Below, in pieces: positions 46,356-58,500 of a DNA stretch of 64,000 bases. The stretch covers positions 248,001-312,000 of the forward strand of contig WARS01002804.1 of assembly GCA_008933995.1 (NCBI GenBank), given 5' to 3'. Origin of the DNA: Datnioides undecimradiatus (lineage: Eukaryota; Chordata; Actinopteri; Lobotiformes; Datnioididae). A program made the position numbers and the translations under genes. Below the pieces are notes generated by a model. The model was given only the letters and a program-made list of their open reading frames with translations. It was not told where the DNA came from and searched no databases. How positions within the stretch are numbered: the first letter of the stretch is position 1; every line of letters begins with the position of its first letter.

Positions 46356-49300
46356 TTAAACCATCGCTGGATCTTTGCAGCTTGTTACGTCTTTGTTGGG
46401 CAGCAGGTTGGTCAGCTGCTGGTTCATCAGTGCAGTCTTCTCCTTGACTCTGTAAACATGCACACAAAACAGTTACATGATGCACATTAAATATCCTTTA
46501 AGTAACTTTTTAAGCAAAAATGTAAAAAGAATTGTTGTTTCCGTCTTCTAAAATGTGAAGATTTGCTGCTTTTCTCACTGATATATCAATCAATATATTT
46601 TGGTTGGTCACAAAATAAATCTTAACAAAATTTCTTCTCATATTTATTGTATTTAGTGGAGAAAATAACAACTGATTTGCAGAATTGTCTAATGATGAAG
46701 TTTAATATACATGATTGAGAAAAATATGACAGCATCGTCGACATATTGAGAAACCTCATCCAGAAAGTGCATATGCATGTTTACATACACCACAAACAAA
46801 GACACATATATGCGTCATAAGTTGTGCTGAGGTTTGTCTAATTAAGAAGCTCATTATTTCTTTTCTTGGTGTGTGGGCTCTGCAGTGGATACTCACCTGT
46901 CTGGGAACTCAATGTCATTGATGGTATCGGGCAGCGGCACGCCCCTGGTCTCAGGGAGCAGCAACACCAGACCACCGGCCAGGAAAGCCAGAGAGCCTGC
47001 ACAACACCACCCAATATAATTTGAATATTTAGCCTTTTTTCGTCTTTTCATTGTAAATTAAGTTAAAAAAACATCTTCTAATCTGGGGCCATGTTAAAAC
47101 CACAAAGTATAGGCCTGTTTGGAAACAAAAACATGTTTTTTGGTCTATATTTGTTTACATTTTGGCTAAATAGTACCTTTAAAAGTATGGTTAATTAGCT
47201 TTTATTGGTTGTTATTTGCAATGCACCCATGGCCGTACAGGCAACTGTGACTGAATTACTTTAATAATTAGTTTATTGGATCACTTTAATAATGAAGGAA
47301 ACTTGTGACAACTTCTATTAGCAGCTTTGTTTATGTTCAGACTGTGGAGAACTGTCTATTTTTCTCTTACGATGGATAAAAAACCCACCAAAGATGATGA
47401 GCGGCAGCTCCAGCCAGATGACAGCCAGTCGGTAGAGCAGGAACGGAGCTACGATGCCTCCAACATCGCACAGAGTCGAACAAACTGACACCCCAAAGTT
47501 CCTGCAGACAGAAGGACAGACGTTTAGTTTCTATACTGTAAGTGACAAACATGCACTTTTGCACCGTATATTAATGCTGTGGAATAACTTTTCTGAACAT
47601 TTTGATGCTTTTTTCTTCTAATTGTTTCAATTAACAAGCTAAAAGTCAAGCTAAGTCCCACGCTAGTTGTGAAAATAAAAGCTTTCGTATTTCAGTGCAG
47701 CAGAGAGCTTAAAGTTTGTCGCTAGTGAACCAGCTTATGACACGACAGACTCAGTTTGTAAGGTTCAGATCTGCACCACTGGCTAAAGCACAAATGCATG
47801 CTAAAATGCTAAAATATCAGTTAGCTTGTTGAGCGTGAATGTAACTTCCTGGAACTTGCATGTCACAGTTAGCATTTGAACTCGCTAGCTATTCGCATTA
47901 ATGTTGCACGATCAAATATCATGCTAACAGTCTGTGCGCATGTTAGGGTAGTACAAAATTACCACTTACTATGCTAGCATGTTTGCATGCTACGTTAGCA
48001 TGAGTAGCAATAGCTGGTTAAAGAGAGAATCAATATTATAATCAAGCAGCATAAATCTGAGCAGGGTTGAGCAGCAGGTGAAATATCACAGTCTATATTT
48101 GTTATACCAGTAAACTGTTTGTCATAATAAGACTTTTTAGATATTCTTATTCAATTTTAGCGCAATATGACTTCAAATATAAGTAAAATATAGCTTTTAC
48201 CTGACGAACGTCGGGTAGAGCTCGGTGTTAACAAACACAACCATCTCAAAAGTCATGGTGATACCAAGCCGACCGATGCAGGCCACCACCGTCTTAAACC
48301 AGAACATACCTGAGGCGCAGAGAGAATACTGAAACACAAAACACAGGAAATGATCTTTTCGTGACATCTAAATGATCCATTCCCGTCGGACTCACTGTCA
48401 GGAATGAAGGCGGTGATGAAGCAGGAGGCTCCAGCGACGATGTTGGCGGTGGCGAAGGGGATGCGTCTGCCGATGCGTTCGATGGTGAAGAGGATGAGGA
48501 AGGCAGCAGGAAACTCCACCAGGCCGGAGATGAGGAAGTCGATGTAGACGTTTCCTCCCAGAATACCCAGCCTCATGATCAAACCCTGGTAGACCACAGC
48601 ACTGGTGAACCTGGGACAGATAAAGAATGGTTCAATAAGATGATGTGCATCTAAAATATAAATCACAACGTCTAAATATAAAGTAGCACTCACCAGTTGT
48701 AGCTAAGAATGAAGGTGTGCTTTCTCATTTTTGGAGTCCTGATCAGGTCCATGAAGGAGGCGGTGCTGGTGTCTGCGTTATCATCAGTCAGCGTCTGCAG
48801 GACCAAACATAAACTCTGAGTCATGCTGTTAATGCATGAAAACATCAACTTCATTATATTTCAGATACTCAACAATTCACACAGGTAAAGCTGTGTAAAA
48901 CAGTAAAAATGCTGTGTAGAAGTGTCTTTATGAGCTGAGTCTGATCTGGAGTCTACCTACCTCGATGTTCTTGGACAGAGTCATCTTGTTCTCTTTGGCC
49001 ATGGCCTCAGTGATCTCCACAGCTTTGGCCTTTTTGTTCTGGGAGAGAAGCCATCTTGGAGATTCTGGGATAAACCTGCAAAATGCAAACAAAAGGTAAA
49101 CAAATCAAGCAAAACTAACAAAGTTGACTCTGTACAGACATGACACTGTGCTGCAGCTTCCTCAAAACAAAGCAGTTGTTTCTCACCAGTAGTAGGACAG
49201 GAAGAGGATGTAGGGGATGGTGATGACGACCTGCAGCCAACGCCAGTCTGTGATGAAGTAGGCGAGCAGAGGCAGGAGGAGGATGCCGACGCTGAAGAAC

Positions 49301-50437
49301 ATCTGATAAAGGACTCCAACCGTGCGTCTGAACTCCACGCCCACGATCTCCGTGACTGAAACCGGGGGACGAGTACACGTTTCAAATTAACTCCTGTTTC
49401 GCGACTGTAAATTCGAGCTGGGAGGTTAAACCTTGTCCTCTTACTCAGAACGTATCCGGCCACCCAGCCGCCCTTCACTCCGAAGCCGTAGAGCGTCCTG
49501 AAAACCAGCAGGGACACGTAGTCCGGAGCCACCGCCACCAGGATCCCCGCGATCCCATTCAACAGGTTGGACATGAGGAAGCTCATTTTCCTGCCGAACC
49601 TGAGGACAGACGGACAACGATGCTAAATGTCAAGGTTTCCCTCATGTTGTCTGCTGTAACTGCTGCGAACCGACGAGTCAAAAGTCAAAAGCCAGGTGAA
49701 AACATCAAAATATTCCGTCTTTCTCCAAATTAGGACAGCATTTCCCAAAAATTCAGTTAAAGAGTGAATCTGTATCGCTCATAATAAAACCTACCTGTCT
49801 GCCAGGTAACCGATGGCGATGCTCCCAACCAGGAAGCCCACGTTGAGCGTTGCCTGGTACATGTCCACCAACCATCCGTCTGAACACACCAGGTCGAACT
49901 GGGACGACACGCAAACAAGTCAAAACATTTATTCCGGTTTTTATTTTTCCTGAAACTTTCTTAAAGTGGGTTTGTTACAAGTTTCCGTAAATTCCTCTAC
50001 AAAGACAAAACTTTGTCACTCCCTGTGTCACTTACCTCAGTCACAAACGACCGTCTTCCCTCGTAGTCGTACTCCCAGCCGTCTCTGCAGGCGGTTGTGG
50101 GAGTTCTGCTGAGGTTCAGTTCCTGTGTGGCGCAGGTGAGCGCCGTGGCGTTCCAGTCCACCTCGTACTGCTCGCAGCTGCTGTGCTGCAGCACCCCTGA
50201 GCTGTTGACCAGCGGCGCCGTCAGACTGCGACTGTCCGCCAGGCTCCAGCCGCACGCCTGCCTCCTCTCCACCACCGCGGAGTCGCGACACCAGTGATCC
50301 GGTGTGTAACCCTGGAAGACGATGCCGACGTACACCCCCGCCCAAGGCATGGACACCATACACAGCAGGGCGAAGATTCGCTTCTGACAGCGGCCGAAAT
50401 TCCCAGCTTCCTCCAAGATGTCATCAAAGGTGGTCAT
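46356..50437 (-). CDS. slc22a2: Organic cation transporter copy B (slc22a1/2/3 group), complete, 11 exons, 558 aa
   Basis: Exons in coding order: 50437-50036, 49898-49795, 49599-49445, 49355-49187, 49075-48961, 48794-48694, 48610-48396, 48309-48201, 47501-47389, 46996-46897, 46449-46356; total 1677 nt in frame. Exons 2-10 match copy A exons 3-11 in length one for one; exon 1 (402 nt) equals A exons 1+2 (354+48). The start is [20 protein letters not shown]. The same OCT hallmarks are present: Cys-rich glycosylated first loop, [41 protein letters not shown], and Asp469 in CSTLCDVGG at the rat Oct1 Asp475 position. The 11-exon plan is the usual vertebrate OCT structure. A and B are a head-to-tail tandem pair and share near-identical patches. 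Exact orthology (slc22a2 versus slc22a1/3) is unresolved; the symbol is tentative. Confidence 0.92.
47790..48010. repeat. TAGC-rich degenerate repeat in slc22a copy B intron
   Basis: Many spaced copies of ATGCTAAAATGCTA / GCTAGC / GTTAGCAT words. It resembles the TAGC-rich end of the teleost dispersed repeat recognised at 35245-35500. Confidence 0.5.
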
Positions 50438-53400
50438 GGTTGCAACTAAACCAGTTTCAATCAGTGTGTCTACAGCCTCCTTCTGCAGAGTGACCGCTGA
50501 GATGCTGGTCCTTTGGGCTTTTAACGGGACGAGCTGGAGCAAAGGTTGGAGCAAAGGTCCACAGAGAGACGCAGTTGCTTTGTGGACGGTGCAGTGGAGC
50601 ATTAAAACACGTTTGCTATCACTTTTCCAGACGTCAGAACAGGTGTGTCGCTATAACCCGGACCTCCATGACGTGCGTGCTGGTTAATTAACATAAACAC
50701 ACCAACACATGGACACATGGGCCTGAAGCATGTGCAGCCTGTTCTCAGCATCTCACGCACATGTGAACACAGTCGGTAAAGCTGTCAATCAGTTAACATG
50801 GCATGTGTGTTTCTGGGAGTCTGTTGGACATAAAGATCTGCTGCAAATGCAACACGATGTCTCCGACTACTGTTTGTTTTTCTGTTTGAAGGTAAAAAGT
50901 TGTGAGCAGAATCTAATCAGCAAAGCTCACGTTTGCATTTCTACAACTTTCGATGGTTATAAAGATGGTCCACAGGACGTTGGGGGACTTTTTAGAGGAA
51001 GTGGAGCCAACAACGCTGCCACGTGTGTAACGTGAGACACTTTGGTGGTCAACAGGTAAACGGACTCACCTTGGTCAGCAAAGACCAACGTGCAATCAAC
51101 AAGAGGGACCAAACTCTTTGCAGCAGCAGCAGCAGGTATGTCACTGTGCAATGGGGACTGCTGCTTGTATTCAGTGAAGGTCAGAGCTGTCTTTGAGTCT
51201 GGAGTCTACAGCTGTGTCTTTAAACTTGCTTAAATCATTTGAAATCAGACACATTTCAAGGAGCTGAAACACGTCCAGGTCCTCTGTGACCATTCAGTCC
51301 AGGCCTGAGTCAAATCAAAGTCATTAGAGACCCATCTCAAGTCATTCGAGACAGGTCCTAGTTGAATTCCTCACCATTAAAGTTTGATTTTATTTTCAAT
51401 TATCTGATCAAATCCAAGTCCGTCAAGTTGGGACACGGCCAGGTTCTTCAAGTCCAAGTCAAACCCTTTGAAACAAGGCACAGACAAGTCTAAAGTCATT
51501 TGAGACGGGTCCGAGTCAACGACATTGCAGCTTCATTCCAAATCAGTCAGGTCTCGAGTCCTTCAAGACACATTCAAGTCTACTCTGAAGTAATTTAGTC
51601 CTAAATAAGTCCAGGGTAAGTCTCAAATGTCTTTCAAGATACGTCAGGTCTCACGGGTCCAGGTCCAAGTCTCGTCTGAAGTCACTCTGCAGATACCCAA
51701 GCTGAGTCTTTAAAACGAGTCAAGTCCCGGGTCCTCGCGTCTTTCAGGTACGTGAGTGACTGAACCACAACAGTGATAAACAGCGGATCTTATTTATTCA
51801 AATAATGCAATATTTTTTACATCAATGTGTTTTTTTAAATAGCAAAAACAGGCAAAGAGCTGAAAAACATGTCAGACAACATAACTTTCACCAACTCAAA
51901 CATAACAGTGATCCCGCACAGTACCGCATCATCACGGGAAACGTCTTGTGCTCCGAGATGGTTTGACTCTTGATCTCAATCCCTGATGCCAATTTAGTTT
52001 CGAGTGTCGACGAAATAAAACACGAGAACGTCCGACTCTTATCTTCATAGGAGAGAGAGAAGGTTCAGTACGGTACCATGCAGATGAGCCACACGAACTT
52101 TGGTGCTAAATACAGCAGAGACAGACTTTATATGCAGCGATGGGAAAGGACTTCCTTCACACGCTGAACTGTACCGCCCACTTCTCTGAAAGGAGGACCG
52201 CAGACTCCTCGGGAGAGTTGATTTCAAAGTGCCGGACTCAGGTGGAGCTCAAACCTCCTTCTAACAGGGTCAGAAACCAGGTCCACGCGCTGAATTAATG
52301 AGATGCTTAAAGTTAAATATTATAAAAGAAAGTCTGTCCCGTCTGCCGACAGCGGGCTCGGCTTCAAAGCTTCTGCTCAGCGATATCTGAATGATTCTTG
52401 ACATTTCACCGGGATCTGTTGGCACTAATGAAGGTGTTCTTTGGAAAAACGCTGCGTGAACGACGCATCAGCTCAATCTTTATGCTCTCACGGGAACATT
52501 TCTGTGTAAAACACTTTATAATTTCATGTCAGTTGTCAGTTCAATCATACGACATCTCTACAGAGGCCGTCAGAGTTCAACGGAGTTCATGACGACCGAG
52601 CTTTCAGAGGAAGACGCGAACTTCCTGGAATCCCACAGTTTTTGTTTGGTTTGTGATCTCAGAAATGCTGAAAAACGAGTTACTGAGTACCGACTGCGAA
52701 GGAACGTGAAGATGTTTTCTTTTTAATTATTAGGGCGCCTCTTTAAACTCGTCCGTATAAAATACTGATGTTTCCACTAATGATTCAAAGAGCTCAAGAT
52801 TGTTTTTTTATCTATTTATTTGTTATTTTCTCGTCTGCGTGGCAACTTACAAAAACGGTTTTAACAAATTTTGTGTACAAAGCTTTAGAAATACCCTGAA
52901 CCTTTTTACTGACTGACAGATTTTAGCAACGGCGTTTCATGTTTGGTCGATGACTTTAGTCTCTTTGTGGCTGAATACTGAGAACAACGTGACTCTTCCC
53001 GTTTACCGACGACGATGTCATCAGCGTGCATGATGTAATAAATACTCTGTGTAAGTGCGCTACAATCTGCAAGACCGCAAATCAATGCAGCATGTGTCAA
53101 TAAATCAACAAGTGCTCTCCAAAAAGACGGTGATTCAGTGGATCTGTGGTTGGTTTTGGTTGGTTCGGCCCAGGTGAGACTAACACCTGTAAGTCACCTC
53201 AGAACGTCTCATTTAAATACTGATATTTAAGATTTATTGATTTAGAGAAATGGATGATATCGATCGCTTCTTTGATCCCTCAATCAACGTTGAGTTTAGG
53301 AAACGACAGAAAGTAGTGAAAAGGGTTTTCAGAGTTTGCCTTTTCTGACCGACCAACGGTCTAAAATCCAGAAACTAAAGAATATTTGAGATGTTTGCTT

Positions 53401-55534
53401 GATAATAATCTTAAAAAACGGACGATGAAGAGCTGCTGCAGGTTATTATTCTGTTAACAGTTTGAGCCTGAATGGCCTAAAAACCCAGACAGAGCAGTTT
53501 GAGGAAGAAAACTCTTCACTGAAGGCCAACTTATGGCAGTTTTCCTGAGCTTTCGCCCTCAATCTCACTGTCTTCATCAGTGGACAACATGCTGCTCTTC
53601 CGCAATCGGGCAACTTTCTCAGACGACAACTCTGTCGTGAAAATCAGTCAAAAGCTTCAGAAAAAGCAAGTAAGTGGACCTTGAGTTATGATTTTTGAAC
53701 CTCTGTGCTCAATGTCGTTAGCAAAATGAACTGTTACTCAATCAGATCACCAATAGAAGGTATTGATCAGACGTCAGTCGTGCTGCGTCGTCAGCATCAT
53801 CCCTCCACAACCTGAGGATCAGCTGCTCGTCTCTACATCTCTGGGTTTTGCTCTTCTCACTGTTTTCTGCCGTTTCACAAACTCTTTGGCTGATCACGAG
53901 CCGGCTGAAACTAGCGGCTGCAGCCTTGGTAAAAGTTCGTTTGTGTTGTGAATCCTAATCCAGCAAACACCCGGACGTCACAACGAGCTGTTTGTCAGGG
54001 ACCAAAGAGTAGAGCCTGCGCGTGGGACGGCATCCAAATCCCCTGCGTTCATACTGAGCGGGTCGAGTCGCATCACTCTTCTGTGAAAACACTGCAGCTT
54101 TAGAGAGAGAGCGAGTGTCAGCTGCATACGTCAGCGCTTCACGTCTTTCTTTGTGTCCTACGTGCGTTTGGCTAAGAAGGGGCTGACTTCGGCACCACGA
54201 ACACTTGGCGACGTCCGCGATCACGGACCTGAATATCAAAACTGAGCCTTCATCATGAGAGAGCGTGCAAGCGGAAATAAAAATCCCAATGTTCCAGACG
54301 TTAGCGCCAGCGGCGGCTGTACAAATATGGCTTCGACGGGGGGGGGGGGACTCCAAAAACCAACACAACCTAAACTAACATCTCGCCGTCACCCTGCGTC
54401 CTCGTCCACGGTCCATTCACACTTAAGGCCACCTCTATATTTCGCACAGAACAGAGATTCATACAGATAATCAGCTCAGACAGCCATTTAAATAATCATT
54501 AAAACAACAAACGTGTCAGCGATTCACCGGTGAGGACAGCAAACAGACAAACAGAAACAAACAAACAAAAACGTCCATTTTATAGAACATCATCATCGTC
54601 GTCATCTATGTACAATGTCTCTGATCCAAAACAAAAATCAAATCTGTCGCCGGACGCGACTCAATCGAGGAAGGCATCACGCTTTCTTTTCGAGGGGAAA
54701 GAAAGAGAAGAGATCTGCTCCCATAGCAACTGTAAACAACGAGAAAAGACAAACGGGCGTCTTCGTTTCCCTTTAGAAACAACACGAGCCGACAGCTTCG
54801 GCGCCTGCGTCCAGGACACTGGACCAGCCTCCCCCCTCGTTCATTTTCTACCGCAGCCTTTGGATTTTCTCCAAAAATCTGCTAAAATGTTTCACTGCGG
54901 AGCCGATTCACCGCACGTCTCACCGCGGCGGGCGAGTCAAGTCCTGATGGGACGTTAAAAACCAACCAAAAAGCCCCAGAGGCCGACACAGTCTCTCCTC
55001 CCACCGTCTGCACTGAAGGCGCGCGGACAGCGTTACGTTCAGTTAGTCGATGCTACAATAAAGTGCTAAAGCGATGGCACAGCTTCATTTCAAACCTCTA
55101 GAGGATATAACTTAACATCTTTTCACCGCCGAGCGCTGAGGCGGACGCTCGCCAACAGGGGTCGATTCTGGGGAGTCTCGGCCTGTTCGGTCTGAAAACG
55201 TGGTAAAACTGAAGCAACGGCAGTGAAACAAGTTAGCGCGTTTCAGAATCGTTCGGACTGAAGATGTGGATGCAGGTCGAAAAAACGCGACCCGCGGGGG
55301 ATTTGAAATAATCACCTGTCAATAAATAAGAAACCGTGTGCTGGACAGAGTCGGGTTAGGCCGAGTAAAGGTGCAGTCCAACAAAAAACAAGTCCCGGAA
55401 AGAGGAGGAACGGTTGCTGCTTCAGTGTGTTGTTGGTATTTCATCGTTGTTGTTGTTGCTATCACGGAGACATTCACTGAGAGAGAAGAGTTCAGACTGG
55501 AGAGGGAAGGGAGAGCGGGGAGGAGGAAGTGACA
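50438..55534. other. Gap between slc22a copy B and igf2r: promoter side plus long igf2r 3'UTR/intergenic
   Basis: No coding exon is recognisable. The part next to 55534 is probably igf2r 3'UTR; minus-strand AATAAA hexamers are at 53233-53238, 52815-52820 and near 51791-51796, and I cannot tell which is used. A degenerate AAGTC array occupies 51240-51745. A G run lies at 54338-54348. The part next to 50438 should carry the copy B promoter. Confidence 0.5.
51240..51745. repeat. Degenerate AAGTC-based tandem region
   Basis: The pentamer family AAGTC/GAGTC recurs about every 10-25 bp for 500 bp, in phrases such as TTCAAGTCCAAGTCAAACCC, AGACAAGTCTAAAGTCATTT and GTCCAGGTCCAAGTCTCGTC. Units are variable in length, so this is an old, decayed array rather than a simple microsatellite. 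It has no long ORF. Confidence 0.75.
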
Positions 55535-58500
55535 TCACACCCTGAGGAGGTCCTCGTCGCTGTCGTCCTCGTCCTGCTTCCTGTTGGCTGCCGTGTTGTT
55601 GCCGCGGTGGTTGAGGACCAAGGAGCGAGGTTTGCCGCCCTTCCTCTTCCTGTCCGACTCTTCCAGGAGGCCGACCAGGTCCTCGTCGCTCTCCTCCTGA
55701 AAGCAGAGACTGTGCGTGTGAGGTCTGAGGCGCCACGGCGTGGACGCAGCGCGCGCCTGGACAGGCGATGAAGACGACACTCACCTGGAGGAAGGCGCTG
55801 CGCTGCGACTGCCTGGAGGCTCCGGACGACGACTTGACCACCCGCACCCCCGGGACGCTCAGCACCTCGTCCTCGCTGTCGTCGTCCTGGTCGTCCAGGG
55901 TGAACGAGCGCAGGCCGTCCGTATTCACCCGCTTGGTCGTGATGTGACCGTTGCCGTGGTTACTCCTGCCCCGGTGGGAGGACGATGAGGAGGACTCGGG
56001 AGGCGCCTCGAGCTCCTCCATCAGCCACTCCATCTCCTCTTCACCTCCTTCTTCGTCCATGTTGACCTGAGGACAAGTATGAACATCCTTAGTACAAACA
56101 CTCCAACTACAGCTGTGACTGTCCTGCTGCTGCCACGAAGAATACCACAACATTAACCAGATGGCACACGAGGCGTTTAGGGAACATCAGTTAATTCAAG
56201 CGCCTACAGATAATCTGCATGTGCATCCAATTACCTCGACGACAGATGAGAATCAAGTGATCTCGAAGTCTTTTGTTTTTACTATTTTGAGGATGTGGGA
56301 CGTCAGAATGGATTCCTTCATGAGCTCGACCTACCTTGGAGTATTTATAGGAGACTTGGTTTCCTCTCCTGCAGCAGCCGGTCACCTTCTGGATCACCAG
56401 CTCTCTGCAACAAGACAAACAGGCGTCGATTAAAGAGGGAAGAACCTCTGAGCTTCTTCTGCATCTGCTGGATGCTCGTGGACTCACCTTCTCTCTCTCT
56501 TGTAAAGCAAAAGCACCAGCAGACAGACGGTGAGACCCAGCAGCAGGACGGTCATCATGCCCACCGCTTTGCTCGGCCCGGACAGAGTCTTGCCACCGTT
56601 GTCGTTGTACGACTCTGCCTCGACGGTTCTGTGATGCGGTTCAGAGGAAACGGCGTTAACACAGTTGCCGCTGGAGTAAAAGTTTGAGCTGGTTTAGAGT
56701 AAAAGCGTTTACTGACGTGAGACCGCACACAGCGTTGGTGTGCCACATGAACAGATACTGGCATTCGTCCGTCTCCAGCATGAACTCGGGGATGCCGATG
56801 CCTGCTGACGGGTTACAGTGGAACATGATGGTGGACGACACCATTTTGGTTTTCTCCCGCCCGCACGTGGACTCAGACGGCACCATCACGTCCAGGTTTC
56901 CTCCTGACGGAGAAGCAGAGAGGTGGTGGAGCCAACATATACTCATAACACTGCAACGGTTCATCTGTGCACAGCTGCATGATGGTGACAGCCTTGGGTC
57001 TGTACAGTGCAGCTAAAACATGCTAACCCACACGCTAGCATAATGTGCATAATGCTACGCAATATGCTAATGCTAAGTTATGCACTAGCATGTAATGCAT
57101 AGGTTAGCCAATAAGACCAGTAATGTTAACACAGCTTTAGCAAGAGGATGCTTAGCGTTAGCATTAGCATTGAGTTCCATGTTAGCATGTTAGCGCCTGA
57201 GAATTAGCACGCTCAGAAATTCAGCTTTACAGGTTTGTAATTACCGAGGATCCTTTTAAAAAAAAAAGTAAAGTGATTTTGTGCAAATTACAGGAAAACC
57301 AGAGAAAAGGCTGGAAACATGTTTGACTTTGATTAGCTGTGAGAAGCACAGCCATGCTAACATCAGAGGCTGCATGAACTGCTCTGATTAAACACCCAGA
57401 AGCCTATTTATCATTACACCGGCGTTAAACTGCATCACTTATTAAGACTTGTCTTCATTTTACCTTTAATTACTAAAAAATGAAATAGTCCTTTCCAGGG
57501 AACCCTCCTGCCAGCGTACTGATGCATATAACACAGGAAACTGCGGGACTCATAAGTAACTTGATGCATGTTTCTGCTTGTGTTCATCATTTCTTATTAA
57601 AGATGCCACGTTGTGAGCGCTCGTTCTCACACAGACGGTGTCCGGTTTCGTTTTGTTACTGTTTGACGGGAAAACAAACCATGGTTTACCTTTAATGTAG
57701 TACTTGGCGTTGTTGGAGGAGCCAATCCTGCGTCTGTAGGTCGCGTTCAGTTTGACCTGGCAGATGTTGGCGCCCAGACAGTTGGGCAGGGAGTTGTTGG
57801 TGATGCCGGACAACTGGATGTGGTAGATGTAGCGGTCGCCGTTGGGGCGGATGTCTCCAGACGCCTGGTGGTGGCTGAGAGGAGGATCACACAAACAAAC
57901 GCGGGTTGTTCGGTACACTTCTATAATGACGTGTCTCGTTTGTGCAGCACGGGTGCGGTGTGTGTGCCCTCGTGTTACCTGAAGTAAAGAGCCCCCAGGC
58001 TGAGGACGGCTCCGGTGTCGGGAACCTTGATCGTCCCGTTCACCATCACAACTTCGCGCTGCTTCACCGCACACGCCGACCGGGTCTCCCAGCTGAGCAC
58101 AAACTCGCACGACGCCTTGTCAACACTGCTCGCGCACACACAGCAGAAGGACGTGAGGATATAACATGTAACAGTGCTTTCATTAAAAAGCTCATTTACA
58201 TCAACCTTCATCTCTAACCAACCAACACATCTCCTGAGAAATGTTTAGCAACGAACTTCAAATGACGTTAGATCGAGGGAAAGTTTAACTTCAAAGACAA
58301 ACACTCAGTTCAGCCATTAACCAGCAATTAGACGGGCCCAAACACAGAGGAGAAGTCACTGCAGAATGTGAACCACAGCATCTTTACGGCTAAAGTCAGG
58401 ACGAGATGACCGCAGCAGAGGACTGTGCAGCTGAAATCATTCAAGATATTCTGTTTCGCTTTCTCTAAACCGTCGTCCCCCTCCCTAATCTGACCTCCTG

